Positions 36,867 through 45,566 of a stretch of 64,000 nucleotides of DNA are shown here, in pieces (positions within the stretch are counted from its first letter, which is position 1; each line of letters begins with the position of its first letter). The DNA comes from Gilvimarinus gilvus. Lineage in GTDB: Bacteria > Pseudomonadota > Gammaproteobacteria > Pseudomonadales > Cellvibrionaceae. The notes below the pieces were generated by a model. That model was not told where the DNA came from, ran no database searches, and saw only the letters and a program-made list of their open reading frames with translations. Where the stretch lies: positions 47,105 through 111,104 of the forward strand of contig NZ_JAULRU010000548.1 of NCBI RefSeq assembly GCF_030518155.1. The letters run 5' to 3'. The position numbers and the translations under genes are program-made.

Positions 36867-39626
36867 TTACATAGTGTATTTAACGCCAACGGTAAATACT
36901 CGGCCGGTATGATCCCACTCATAGCGACGCTTGTTTTCGAGATCGGTAAAACGATCCTGGTAATCGTCAGTCAGGTTTATGGCTTCAAACTTAAGGTCTA
37001 AGTTTTCGGTAAGCGCATAGCCCGCTGATACGTCGACGTTCATGGTGCCGCCGTAGCCTTCAAAGCGATTGTTATTACCGCTGGTGCCGGTTAAATAATC
37101 ATCCCGGTAGGCCGCAGAAATACGCGCATTGAACTTGTCATCTTCATAATAAAGAGTCGCGTTGTACGAGTAGTTTGAAAGGCCAAACAGACGCTCTGTA
37201 ATAATCTCATCACCAAAGGTGTAATCAACTTCAGAGTCTACGTATGTGTAGTTCGCAATCACACCGAAATTATCCAGAATGCTGTCTTTACCGCCAAACA
37301 CAGAAAGCGGCGATTGGTAGGCCAACTCGAAGCCTTCCACTGCACCACCAGGGCCATCACCCAAAGACGAAATAGTCCAAGGCTGACCTTCTGGATTCTG
37401 ACCGGCTGGAGAAGTCGGGTTCAACAGAGACAATGGCAGACCAGTAGACGCATAGGTGCCCTCAGATTCTGTACCGATTGGACGCGACTCAATATCTTTG
37501 TAGAACACCGCAAACGACAGCGCAGCCTCATCCGCAAAGTACCATTCAATAGACGTATCTAAAGAGTCGGCACGTGTTGGGTCGAGATAAGGATTTTTAT
37601 AGGACACCCGGTAGTTGAACGGGTCAACACTACCACCCGGTGACAAGTTACCCAATCCAGGGCGAGTCATTACCTGTGAGCCTGCTACGCGCCACACCAA
37701 GTCCTCGGTAAGCCACAAGGCCGTGTTGAACGATGGCAAAATATCATCATACGCATCGCGGTCAACGGTTACATAAGTCCCGGAATTGTAACCACTCGAT
37801 GTTTGATTGGTTTCCGCATAGCGAACACCCACATCAAAGCGGAAGTCCATACCGCCGAAATCCAGATCACCGTTCAACTGCACAAACAGAGCCGTGTCTT
37901 CTTCTTCAACTTCGCGAATATTGCCCTGGTCTTCACGCAAAGGCTGATTAAACAGATCAATTTCATTGATCCAACCATCTAAGCTAGGTATGACCCAACT
38001 TGAGGTTGAACCGGCCGCCACGCTGTCACCAAAGTTGTAGACTTCACTCAGCTCTGGCGTGCCCCAAATACCATAGAGCTCGTTAGTGCCGTCGCCATTG
38101 GGGTCGCAGTTGAAGTCGATGTTTTCGTTACCACACACAGTGGAATCGCGACGGAAGCCTTCAGTCTCGAAAGTGAACTTCTTGTAACTGGCACCAAAGT
38201 CCACACTAAAGGCATCTGACATTTGCCAGGTAAAATCTACCGCGAGGTTATCGAAACCGTGTACGGTATTGGTGGGACGATCGCGGAATTCCGACATCTG
38301 GAAATTGGTAGGGTCGGTAACATCCGGACCATTAAAGGCCAATATCGGCGTTTCGTCATCGCTGTAATCGTAGAGATAACCTTCATAATCACGGTCATCG
38401 TACATAAAGGTAATTTCATGAGAAAAGTTCAGGGTCGACTCTGACTGCCCCACCAACAGGTGGCCGCTAAAGTTATCACTGAACTCATGCTCGATGTCTA
38501 AACCGATCTGGGAAAACTCGGTGGTCCAGGCTTTTTCAAAGTTTTCGTTGCGAACCCACGCGTTATCCATTTCCATCATGGTGAGATTGTTGGTCGCCGG
38601 GTCGTAGGTGTAATCGAGTACATCCATACCGCTTTCGTTACCGCGCAGCAAAACTTCGCCCCACTTCTCACCACGTGACGCATCCAACTCAGAGTAAAGA
38701 GCATCAATACTTACGGTGGTGGCATCCGATGGACGGAACTGCAATCCGGCGGTTAACCCCAAACGCTCACGCTTAACTTCAATTTGTCCGTAGCGAGGAA
38801 TACGCGGGTGAAACGCGTTACTTACTTCAGCGCAACCGGAATCACCCGGGTTGGCCGCACAATCGACGCCTTTAACGGTGGCGAATCCTGCCTGCGCCCA
38901 GCGCACGGTATTTTGCCCTAGCTCTTCGGTGGTGGTGTCGGAATAAGCCGCTGATACAGAAGCCCCCCACACGCCTTCAGGGTCGTTGTAGGCAAACAAG
39001 CCCGACACACGAGGCCCGGTATCTTCCGTTAGGTCGTTATACTGGCCTTCAACGTTAGCCGCAAACGTAACACCCTCCTTATAGTTAAAGGGGCGGCCGG
39101 TATTGAGATCAACCACAGCACCAAGAGAACCCTCATCGACATTGGCGGAGGCCGTCTTGCGCACCACAATAGAGTTAAACAGTTCGGAGGCAAACACGTT
39201 AAAGTCGAAACCACGTCCACGATTTGGACCACCTTCACCACCGGTTGTGGCGATAGCTTCCATACCGTTAATGCGAATACGGGTGAACTCACCCGATAAA
39301 CCGCGCACCGAGATGGCACGACCTTCACCTGAGTCACGGGTAATGGTGACACCGGGAATACGCTGCAGCGACTCAGCCAGGTTTTGATCCGGGAAGTCCG
39401 CGATATCTTCAGCAAGAATAGCGTCGACCGTACCTACGGCCTCACGCTTAACATCCAACGCCTGACTCAAGCTTTGACGGAAGCCGGTTACTACAACCTC
39501 TTCCAGCAAACCCATATCTTCGGCGCCTTCCTGCGCGTAGCCCGGTGCGGACAGCGACAGCGCTAAGGCCAGCGCCGAGCAACTGGTAGCAATGGTTGCA
39601 CCTTTGTGATTTGTGCGAGTAATCAT
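36867..39626 (-). CDS. TonB-dependent receptor, pectin/oligouronide locus
   Basis: A 919-residue outer-membrane receptor. The start at 39626 is chosen because GGAG lies 6 bases before it; the ATG four codons upstream is part of that site. Signal peptide ends PGYAQ, then EEVVVTGFRQSL, plug (DFPDQNLAESLQRIPG, SVRGLSGEFTRIRING) and barrel. It is a paralogue of the receptor at 91-2757, with the same plug wording and order. Three candidate GntR-type operators lie 90-250 bases upstream. It opens the main pectin/uronate locus, so uptake of oligogalacturonides is the likeliest role. Confidence 0.9.
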   Translation of the reverse strand: MITRTNHKGATIATSCSALALALSLSAPGYAQEGAEDMGLLEEVVVTGFRQSLSQALDVKREAVGTVDAILAEDIADFPDQNLAESLQRIPGVTITRDSGEGRAISVRGLSGEFTRIRINGMEAIATTGGEGGPNRGRGFDFNVFASELFNSIVVRKTASANVDEGSLGAVVDLNTGRPFNYKEGVTFAANVEGQYNDLTEDTGPRVSGLFAYNDPEGVWGASVSAAYSDTTTEELGQNTVRWAQAGFATVKGVDCAANPGDSGCAEVSNAFHPRIPRYGQIEVKRERLGLTAGLQFRPSDATTVSIDALYSELDASRGEKWGEVLLRGNESGMDVLDYTYDPATNNLTMMEMDNAWVRNENFEKAWTTEFSQIGLDIEHEFSDNFSGHLLVGQSESTLNFSHEITFMYDDRDYEGYLYDYSDDETPILAFNGPDVTDPTNFQMSEFRDRPTNTVHGFDNLAVDFTWQMSDAFSVDFGASYKKFTFETEGFRRDSTVCGNENIDFNCDPNGDGTNELYGIWGTPELSEVYNFGDSVAAGSTSSWVIPSLDGWINEIDLFNQPLREDQGNIREVEEEDTALFVQLNGDLDFGGMDFRFDVGVRYAETNQTSSGYNSGTYVTVDRDAYDDILPSFNTALWLTEDLVWRVAGSQVMTRPGLGNLSPGGSVDPFNYRVSYKNPYLDPTRADSLDTSIEWYFADEAALSFAVFYKDIESRPIGTESEGTYASTGLPLSLLNPTSPAGQNPEGQPWTISSLGDGPGGAVEGFELAYQSPLSVFGGKDSILDNFGVIANYTYVDSEVDYTFGDEIITERLFGLSNYSYNATLYYEDDKFNARISAAYRDDYLTGTSGNNNRFEGYGGTMNVDVSAGYALTENLDLKFEAINLTDDYQDRFTDLENKRRYEWDHTGRVFTVGVKYTM

Positions 39627-39715
39627 AAGCAACTCCATAGTTTCGTTTTTTTATGTGGTTGAGTTTGGCAACTCTCGAAACCAGCCTGCCATGCATACAC
39701 TTCAAGCGGAGCAAA

Positions 39716-39730
39716 ATAGGACAGACCAAT
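39716..39730. promoter_or_regulatory. Candidate GntR (FadR-type) operator
   Basis: ATAGGACAGACCAAT, 90 bases upstream of the TonB receptor start. On the minus strand it reads ATTGGTCTGTCCTAT: one half perfect, the other with one mismatch. Confidence 0.6.
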
Positions 39731-39769
39731 TAATAGTTATAATAGCAACACTCTCTGAACCAACTGATT

Positions 39770-39784
39770 ATTGGCCAAACCAAT
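39770..39784. promoter_or_regulatory. Candidate GntR (FadR-type) operator
   Basis: ATTGGCCAAACCAAT: both halves perfect (ATTGG and CCAAT) with a 5-base centre. Second of three sites before the TonB receptor. Confidence 0.6.
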
Positions 39785-39856
39785 TAAACTCCCTACATAA
39801 CGCTTAAGCAAGCACTTTTTGGTTATTTTAAAAGATAAAAGTAAAGACAAAAAAAT

Positions 39857-39875
39857 ATATTGGCCTGTCCAATAT
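39857..39875. promoter_or_regulatory. Candidate GntR (FadR-type) operator, best copy
   Basis: ATATTGG-CCTGT-CCAATAT: perfect 7-base inverted arms around a 5-base centre. It is the cleanest copy of the motif in the window and lies between the divergent-facing TonB receptor promoter region and the GH43 3' end. Confidence 0.65.
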
Positions 39876-39942
39876 CTCAGGCAATAGGCCGCTAAGGGCA
39901 ATCGATCCTGATCACCCAATCGTTCACAGCACAAGGCTCAGC

Positions 39943-39979
39943 CTAGCAGGCTAATGAAAAACCCCATGCATGCTCAGCG
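39943..39979 (+). repeat. Copy 1 of a 37-bp mobile-element end
   Basis: This segment matches 63750-63786 at 34 of 37 positions (differences at positions 11, 12 and 24). It contains GAAAAACCCC and TGCATGCTCAGCG. Here it stands alone directly after the GH43 stop codon, as a scar, with no transposase nearby. Confidence 0.7.
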
Positions 39980-39983
39980 TTAA

Positions 39984-41651
39984 TTACGGCAGCGCCCGGT
40001 ACTTAAAATTGCGAAAAATGACAGCTCCGTCTCCAGCGGCATATAACGCAGGGCGCAAACTCATAAACCCGTAAGCGACGTTATGGTGATAGCCCGACAC
40101 CTCCATTTGCGTAGGGTATTTGTGCCATGTTTCTCCCTGATCAGCGCTGTAGTGAATCGTGAGAATATGGCGATCGTTGGTAACCCGCAGGCGTATCTCA
40201 TTACCCTCGGGCTTAAACGCATAGCGCTGATCCATTCCATACCGGTGCAGCAAGAACTTATCCTGCAACGCCCCCACGCCCGCATACAGCTTATCGTTGT
40301 AAAACAGCAGAGCGCCGCCAAGCGCGCCGTCAGACAACTCAATGTCCACCTCAAACTGATACGCCTGATCCCCCGCCACAAACGTCATTGGCGACGAGTT
40401 ACTGGGCGAGTCACCTTTTGGATCTAAGCGCAAGAACGGTCCTTTTTCATCTGTGCCGTAGTGAAGCCGCTCACGCTCGGAGATATCCCCACGGAAAAAG
40501 CTCCATTGCACACCAAACTTATTACGACTAAAGTCATCAGACAGCGGCATACCGTGCCGAACATTTGACGACTTGGCCCCCTTAGGCTTGGGGATTGGTT
40601 CACCCACATCAAACCCGGAAGACACGTACCAACCATCATCCAGCCACTCAATTGGTTCCAGCAGCGCCTGACGCCCCAGAGTATGGAAACCATTTTCATA
40701 ACCGTGGTACATCATGTACCAATCGCCTTCGGTGGGCCCCTCAACCACGGTGGCATGACCACGTGACCACCACTTTTCCGAAGCGGACTCGGTACGCACA
40801 ATTGGGTTGTAAGGGGAGTTTTCCCATGGTCCATGAATGCTTTTTGAACGTGCCGCAATCACCATGTGGCCCGTAGGGGGCCCTGCAGTTCCACCGACGG
40901 CCGTTGTCATATAAAAATAGTCACCACGCTTCATCATTTTTGGGCCTTCTTGCGCGTAACTTTCGACATCCCATTGTTCCGGATACTGCCATCCATCATA
41001 GGTGTGCTTCATCTCCCCCACGTAACTCAGGCCGTCATCGGACAACTGCACGTAATCGCCATGGGAAAAAAACAAGTAGCGCTTTCCGTCTTCACCGACA
41101 ATATGGCCAGGGTCAATACGATCGGGATATTCAGCGTTGGGGTCCAGATCAATCGGGTCCGACCAGGGACCCGCAATATTATCGGCCCAAACAACATAGT
41201 TGGAATTGTGACCCGGGTACTTAGCGGGAATATATACGTAGTATCGATCGCCGTGCTTGGTTAGCTCCGGCGCCCAAATGCTGCCAATATACTTTTCCAG
41301 AGCGGGGCCAACTGGCTGCCAATTCACCATATCGGTAGAGCGCCAAATGGTAAGGGCTGGGTAAGACTCAAAGGTGGAAAAGACCATGTAATAGTCGTCG
41401 CCATCTTTCAGAATACTTGGGTCGGGGTGATCACCCGCCATGATGGGATTAAGGTAGGTGCCATCTCCGAGACCGGCCTGGCGCTGGCCTTCATACGTGC
41501 TATTCCACGTCTGGCAGTTGGGAATAAAGGCATTCCCCAAATACTCATGACACTCTTGATCAGCTGTTGACCCATCTCTGTCATGAGATTGACAAGCAAC
41601 CAAGAAAGCACTGGTGGCCAACATTGTTAGCAATACGTTTATGCACTTCAT
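39984..41651 (-). CDS. GH43-family lipoprotein glycosidase (arabinosidase/xylosidase type)
   Basis: A 555-residue lipoprotein (LVACQSH; Cys20). The five-bladed propeller of GH43 spans about 60-360, with the catalytic base Asp in GDHPDPSIL (near 75), a modulating Asp in RIDPGHIV (near 178) and the acid Glu in AQEGPKMM (near 235). The C-terminal part, about 375-553, is a jelly-roll module typical of many GH43 enzymes. Activity on arabinan or arabinogalactan side chains of pectin, or on xylan, is plausible. It follows the lacI gene by 25 bases and is probably in one transcript with it. Confidence 0.85.
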   Translation of the reverse strand: MKCINVLLTMLATSAFLVACQSHDRDGSTADQECHEYLGNAFIPNCQTWNSTYEGQRQAGLGDGTYLNPIMAGDHPDPSILKDGDDYYMVFSTFESYPALTIWRSTDMVNWQPVGPALEKYIGSIWAPELTKHGDRYYVYIPAKYPGHNSNYVVWADNIAGPWSDPIDLDPNAEYPDRIDPGHIVGEDGKRYLFFSHGDYVQLSDDGLSYVGEMKHTYDGWQYPEQWDVESYAQEGPKMMKRGDYFYMTTAVGGTAGPPTGHMVIAARSKSIHGPWENSPYNPIVRTESASEKWWSRGHATVVEGPTEGDWYMMYHGYENGFHTLGRQALLEPIEWLDDGWYVSSGFDVGEPIPKPKGAKSSNVRHGMPLSDDFSRNKFGVQWSFFRGDISERERLHYGTDEKGPFLRLDPKGDSPSNSSPMTFVAGDQAYQFEVDIELSDGALGGALLFYNDKLYAGVGALQDKFLLHRYGMDQRYAFKPEGNEIRLRVTNDRHILTIHYSADQGETWHKYPTQMEVSGYHHNVAYGFMSLRPALYAAGDGAVIFRNFKYRALP

Positions 41652-41676
41652 AACAAACCCGATTGAATCCTAGAAT

Positions 41677-42696
41677 TTAGTTCGCCATATTTCTGGCAAT
41701 AAGAGTGAGAGGTGATACGTGTCGCAAAGGCTTGGTCTGCCCCCGTAACAAAAACTGCATCTCCGCGAAAGCATGGTCAATCATGCTGTCGTAATCCTGG
41801 CGCAAAGAGACGACCGGATTGGGCAAAAAATCCAGCATGGTGTTGTCATCGAAAGTCGCCAACACCTGGCTTGACGAATAACCTAAGGGCGACTCGCGCA
41901 GCGCACTCAAAGCGCCCTCAAATACAGGAATTGACGAGGTCATTAACACTGAAGGCAAGGAATTATGATCTTGTAGATACGCATTTATTGCATCCACCCC
42001 CTCCCCAAAGCCATTGCGAGGAGCAGTGCGAACTACGAACTGCTTGCGATTCAACCCCGCCTCTTTAGCCGCCCGCTTCACTCCCTGCAAGCGCGCGTCA
42101 ATAGACGGCATGAATGGATTGCCGGCAATAAACAATACACTTTGCTCACGACCGTTGCGTTTACAGAAATCCAGGCAATAGCGTGTCATTTGCTCGCCCG
42201 CCGATTCGTTATCAGAAATAACCACAGAAAAATTGGGAAGACTAAAGTCACGATCGAGGAGCACCAGCCGATCGTTAAAAAGCTTGGCAGCGGTAGTCGC
42301 CAATTTGGCATTTGACGGCACCAGAAAAAGGCCATCGACATTGCGCTGCTGAAAGTTATCGATGAGTTTCAACTGATTCTCTTCGTTGTCATAGCAACAA
42401 GACACCATCAGCTGTAAGCCCGCCTGCTGACAACGACTTTCCATAAGCTCAGCAAGGTAGGCAAAATAGTGATTAGACAACCTTGGGACGATAAGCGCTA
42501 AGGTGTCAGAGCGCTTTAAGCGCAAGCTTCGCGCGGCGTGGTTGATTTGGTAACCATGCTCATCAATATAGGTGCGAACGCGCGCCTCTGTCGCTCGGCT
42601 GATACGATACTTGCGCGCCTTTCCCAACAAAACCAAACGAATAGTGGTTACTGATAAGTCCAGGCTTTGGGCAATATCATCAACGGATTGCGGCAT
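41677..42696 (-). CDS. LacI-family transcriptional regulator
   Basis: A 339-residue repressor. The N-terminal helix-turn-helix reads SVDDIAQSLDLSVTTIRLVLLG; the hinge follows near LRLKRSDTLALIVPRLSNHYFA, then the two-lobe sugar-binding core. It is first in a probable lacI-GH43 unit. A GntR-type site, ATTGGTAATACCACT, lies 69 bases upstream, so the gene may itself be under the uronate regulator. The ATTGG/CCAAT palindrome is not the CG-centred form expected for a LacI operator; its own target is not apparent. Confidence 0.88.
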   Translation of the reverse strand: MPQSVDDIAQSLDLSVTTIRLVLLGKARKYRISRATEARVRTYIDEHGYQINHAARSLRLKRSDTLALIVPRLSNHYFAYLAELMESRCQQAGLQLMVSCCYDNEENQLKLIDNFQQRNVDGLFLVPSNAKLATTAAKLFNDRLVLLDRDFSLPNFSVVISDNESAGEQMTRYCLDFCKRNGREQSVLFIAGNPFMPSIDARLQGVKRAAKEAGLNRKQFVVRTAPRNGFGEGVDAINAYLQDHNSLPSVLMTSSIPVFEGALSALRESPLGYSSSQVLATFDDNTMLDFLPNPVVSLRQDYDSMIDHAFAEMQFLLRGQTKPLRHVSPLTLIARNMAN

Positions 42697-42764
42697 ATAC
42701 TCCCCTCCTTCCCATTATTGTTATTTGGGCATTCACTCTAGGGCTGGGCTTACCATTTACTTTT

Positions 42765-42779
42765 ATTGGTAATACCACT
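42765..42779. promoter_or_regulatory. Candidate GntR (FadR-type) operator upstream of lacI
   Basis: ATTGGTAATACCACT: ATTGGT and ACCA arms around AAT, one mismatch. It lies 69 bases upstream of the lacI start. Confidence 0.55.
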
Positions 42780-42901
42780 TTCAGGCGAATATATAGTACA
42801 AATAATGCTAACGCGAGTTAGCAAACACTGAGTTCGTTGAAATACGCGACTTTTCGTTGTTTTTTAAGAAGTGACAGGGAATTTGAGGTAATAAAGGCTG
42901 A

Positions 42902-42911
42902 GGGGGGGGGG
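42902..42911. repeat. G10 homopolymer
   Basis: Ten consecutive G bases just after the pectin methylesterase stop, read on the plus strand. Such tracts slip during replication; here it is non-coding. Confidence 0.9.
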
Positions 42912-42927
42912 AGTGGCAGCGGTCGAA

Positions 42928-44070
42928 TTAACGACCTACCGCTAAAATGTGCGCCTTAAGCTCAGCGACAAACTTCTTTAGCGCGACACGCTGTGACTCT
43001 GATAGCTGTTTACGTTCTGCGTGCTTTTGCGCGCCTGGGCCCCGATTTTGAGATTCAAAAAAGCGCGACTCAGCAGGGGTAAATACTCTGGACTTGGTGC
43101 CATCGCGAGCGGTACCCCGCATACTTGACCAGCCTTCAGCCAAAATATGAGCGCCCAGTTCAGAGTCGACAAACAAGGCCGAACCGATTGCATCTGGGTC
43201 GGCATAACGGCCATCGGCAAAGGTCGTAGTCGGGTGCCAAGGGCGCCCTAGCGAGATGCTGCCGTCGTGCACCTGCTCATCGCGGGTTAGCCGAGCATTA
43301 ATAAACACCAGACCATAAGGTTGGTCGATATTGGTAGAAGGCGCCGTAATATACCCCTGTAATTCTCCCTCGCGGTATTCGCGGCCGCGAGGCATCGTAC
43401 GAATTTCACAATCAGCGAAAACCGCCAGCCCATCGCCAAAAATATAATCGACATTACCCGTTATCAGTGAATGCTCAAACAGTGTGCGTCCGCCATCTGC
43501 AAACACGGTATCCTGAAAACCGTGGAATTCACTTGCACTGATATGCGTGAGATCGCTGTCCACATCCAACAACAAGGCCACCGCCTGCGAGTGACGCCGC
43601 TTTTGCGGATGATCTTTGGCAAGCGCATCATTTGCCAGAAAATCAAAACTATTATCGACGCGAATGTTGTGGAGACGCACACCAACGGCATTGATCGTCA
43701 TTGTTGCCGAGCCGGGTGTTCCCCACTCATCGCGATGATAAGCACCCGACTCTCCCGCGTAAGCATCGAAATAAATTCGAGGCTTTTGCTCGCCAACGCC
43801 AATCAATGCAACGTGGTCGCGATTAACAGTGACTTTTTCATAATACTCACCCGAGGCAATCGCAATCGATGAATAGCCTGCATTCAGCGCACCGTTCACC
43901 GTCGCAAAACGAGGTAATGCATCGGTACCCTGCGGGCGCGGCCGTTCGGCTTTGCTGACCAGTGCATCGAAGCTCTGTTCGGCTTGCGCCTCACTGAACA
44001 CAAACAACACTAAAGCGACCAACAACAAGGCCTGACAAAGCCGCGCCATCAGGCTCGCGCTACGAGTCAT
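42928..44070 (-). CDS. Secreted pectin methylesterase (CE8)
   Basis: A 380-residue secreted beta-helix enzyme that removes methyl groups from pectin, preparing it for pectate lyase. The signal peptide ends SEAQA. Catalytic positions visible: Asp in GFQDTVF (near 187), Asp in GNVDYIFGDG (near 206) and Arg in SLGRPW (near 276). A basic 40-residue tail follows the domain. It begins 2 bases after the uxuB stop and closes the uxaC-uxuB-pectinesterase operon, an unusual joining of an extracellular enzyme with two cytoplasmic ones. Confidence 0.93.
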   Translation of the reverse strand: MTRSASLMARLCQALLLVALVLFVFSEAQAEQSFDALVSKAERPRPQGTDALPRFATVNGALNAGYSSIAIASGEYYEKVTVNRDHVALIGVGEQKPRIYFDAYAGESGAYHRDEWGTPGSATMTINAVGVRLHNIRVDNSFDFLANDALAKDHPQKRRHSQAVALLLDVDSDLTHISASEFHGFQDTVFADGGRTLFEHSLITGNVDYIFGDGLAVFADCEIRTMPRGREYREGELQGYITAPSTNIDQPYGLVFINARLTRDEQVHDGSISLGRPWHPTTTFADGRYADPDAIGSALFVDSELGAHILAEGWSSMRGTARDGTKSRVFTPAESRFFESQNRGPGAQKHAERKQLSESQRVALKKFVAELKAHILAVGR

Positions 44071-44072
44071 TG

Positions 44073-45545
44073 TTAAACTGCCTTAGCAATAGCCGCGAGC
44101 ACGCCACCTTGCTTAATCTCTGTCAACCAATAGGCGACTCGGCCTTGTACCGCAGCAGATTGTGCAATAGCTTCTGGAAATACTGCCTTGACACCCAGTA
44201 CAGCGGCAACGGTTGCATCCAGGTTGTCCGCATTGGCATCGCATGTCTCTTTTAACGTTTGCGCTAAAGGATCTTGCACATCAATGGCTTCACCTTTTTC
44301 ATCTGTGCCGCTCACATACTGAATCCAGGCCGCGAGCGCCAAACACAACAATTCAATATCGCCATTACCGTCGAGCTGAGCCTGTAATGTTTGCAGCCAG
44401 CGCTGAGGTATTTTTTGTGAACCATCCATCGCGATTTGCCAGGTGCGGTGCTTCAAACCCGGATTCGAAAAACGCTCGCGAAGCTGTACTTTGTACTCCT
44501 CCATATCGAAACCGACGGGGACCTGAACCGTTTGTCCGACTTCACGATCCATAAAAATCTGGCATAGCTTTGCCAGCAGCGGCTCGTTCATCACTTCGCT
44601 GACATAATCAAATCCCGCCAAGTAACCCGTATATGCCAACAAACTGTGACTGCCATTGAGCAGACGCAATTTCATAATCTCAAACGCGTGCACATCGCTT
44701 ACCAGCAGTGCCCCGGCGTCTTCCCAGGCCGGGCGCTCAGAGCAAAACTTATCTTCGATAACCCATTGACTGAACGGCTCCGCCAACACCATACCCTCGT
44801 CACGCAAACCCAACTTAGCTTCTAGCTCTTTGCGGTCAGCGTCCGTGGTGGCAGGTACAATGCGATCAATCATCGTGCAAGGAAACGTAGTGTTAGTGCG
44901 AATCCACGCGGCCAATTCCGCGTCATACTTTTCAGCGTACTGCAGCACAACCCTCTCAAGTACTTCGCCATTGTTGGGCAGGTTGTCACAACTTAATACG
45001 GTAAAGGTTGGGGTGCCCGCCAAGCGTCTGGCATTAAGCGCAGAAACAATATAACCAATGGCCGATTTAGGAGCGTTAGGGTTCGCCAGATCATGTACGA
45101 TGTCGGGGTGCTCGACATTGAGATTGCCGGTCGCAGGATCATGGCAGTAACCTTTTTCGGTGACCGTCAAAGACACGATCTTAGTCGTCGCATCGGACAT
45201 GACCGCCAGTAAGGCTTCTGGCGACTCCGGCCCCACTAAAACGTCTTTTACGGCACCCACGACCTGAAAGCGCTCACCTTGTGGCCCACGCTCGACAATG
45301 GTGTAAAGACCGTCTTGCTCTGCGAGCTGATTTTTCACCGTAGGCGAACGCAGGCTGGCGCCGATAATTTGCCAGTTACTGGCACCACTGTTCAGCAGCG
45401 CCTCGGTATACCAAGCCTGGTGGGCCCGGTGAAAAGCACCGATACCCAGGTGGACAATTCCGGCGCTTTGCGCATCGCGGTCATAGGTAGGCAAACTTGC
45501 GGTTGTCGCAAGCTGCCCTAAGGTTTCGTTATTCAAACGCTGCAT
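44073..45545 (-). CDS. uxuB: Fructuronate reductase (mannitol dehydrogenase family)
   Basis: A 490-residue NAD-dependent enzyme reducing D-fructuronate to D-mannonate. The nucleotide-binding start is IVHLGIGAFHRAHQ, and the catalytic KLRLLNGSHSLLAY motif is present, in a form closer to UxuB than to tagaturonate reductase UxaB. Start at 45545: GGAAG lies 5-6 bases before it, whereas a GTG four codons earlier is part of that site. It is 21 bases downstream of uxaC, the enzyme that makes its substrate. Confidence 0.9.
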   Translation of the reverse strand: MQRLNNETLGQLATTASLPTYDRDAQSAGIVHLGIGAFHRAHQAWYTEALLNSGASNWQIIGASLRSPTVKNQLAEQDGLYTIVERGPQGERFQVVGAVKDVLVGPESPEALLAVMSDATTKIVSLTVTEKGYCHDPATGNLNVEHPDIVHDLANPNAPKSAIGYIVSALNARRLAGTPTFTVLSCDNLPNNGEVLERVVLQYAEKYDAELAAWIRTNTTFPCTMIDRIVPATTDADRKELEAKLGLRDEGMVLAEPFSQWVIEDKFCSERPAWEDAGALLVSDVHAFEIMKLRLLNGSHSLLAYTGYLAGFDYVSEVMNEPLLAKLCQIFMDREVGQTVQVPVGFDMEEYKVQLRERFSNPGLKHRTWQIAMDGSQKIPQRWLQTLQAQLDGNGDIELLCLALAAWIQYVSGTDEKGEAIDVQDPLAQTLKETCDANADNLDATVAAVLGVKAVFPEAIAQSAAVQGRVAYWLTEIKQGGVLAAIAKAV

Positions 45546-45566
45546 GAATTCTTCCACTACTTTGAC

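Noticed and set aside
41677..42696. The LacI protein as owner of the ATTGG/CCAAT palindromes.
   Set aside because: LacI-family operators are normally even, CG-centred palindromes; the motif here fits the FadR type of GntR regulators better.
44073..45545. Assignment as tagaturonate reductase (UxaB) or mannitol dehydrogenase.
   Set aside because: The KLRLLNGSHSLLAY catalytic wording and the link to uxaC favour fructuronate reductase, although without an assay the UxaB activity cannot be fully excluded.
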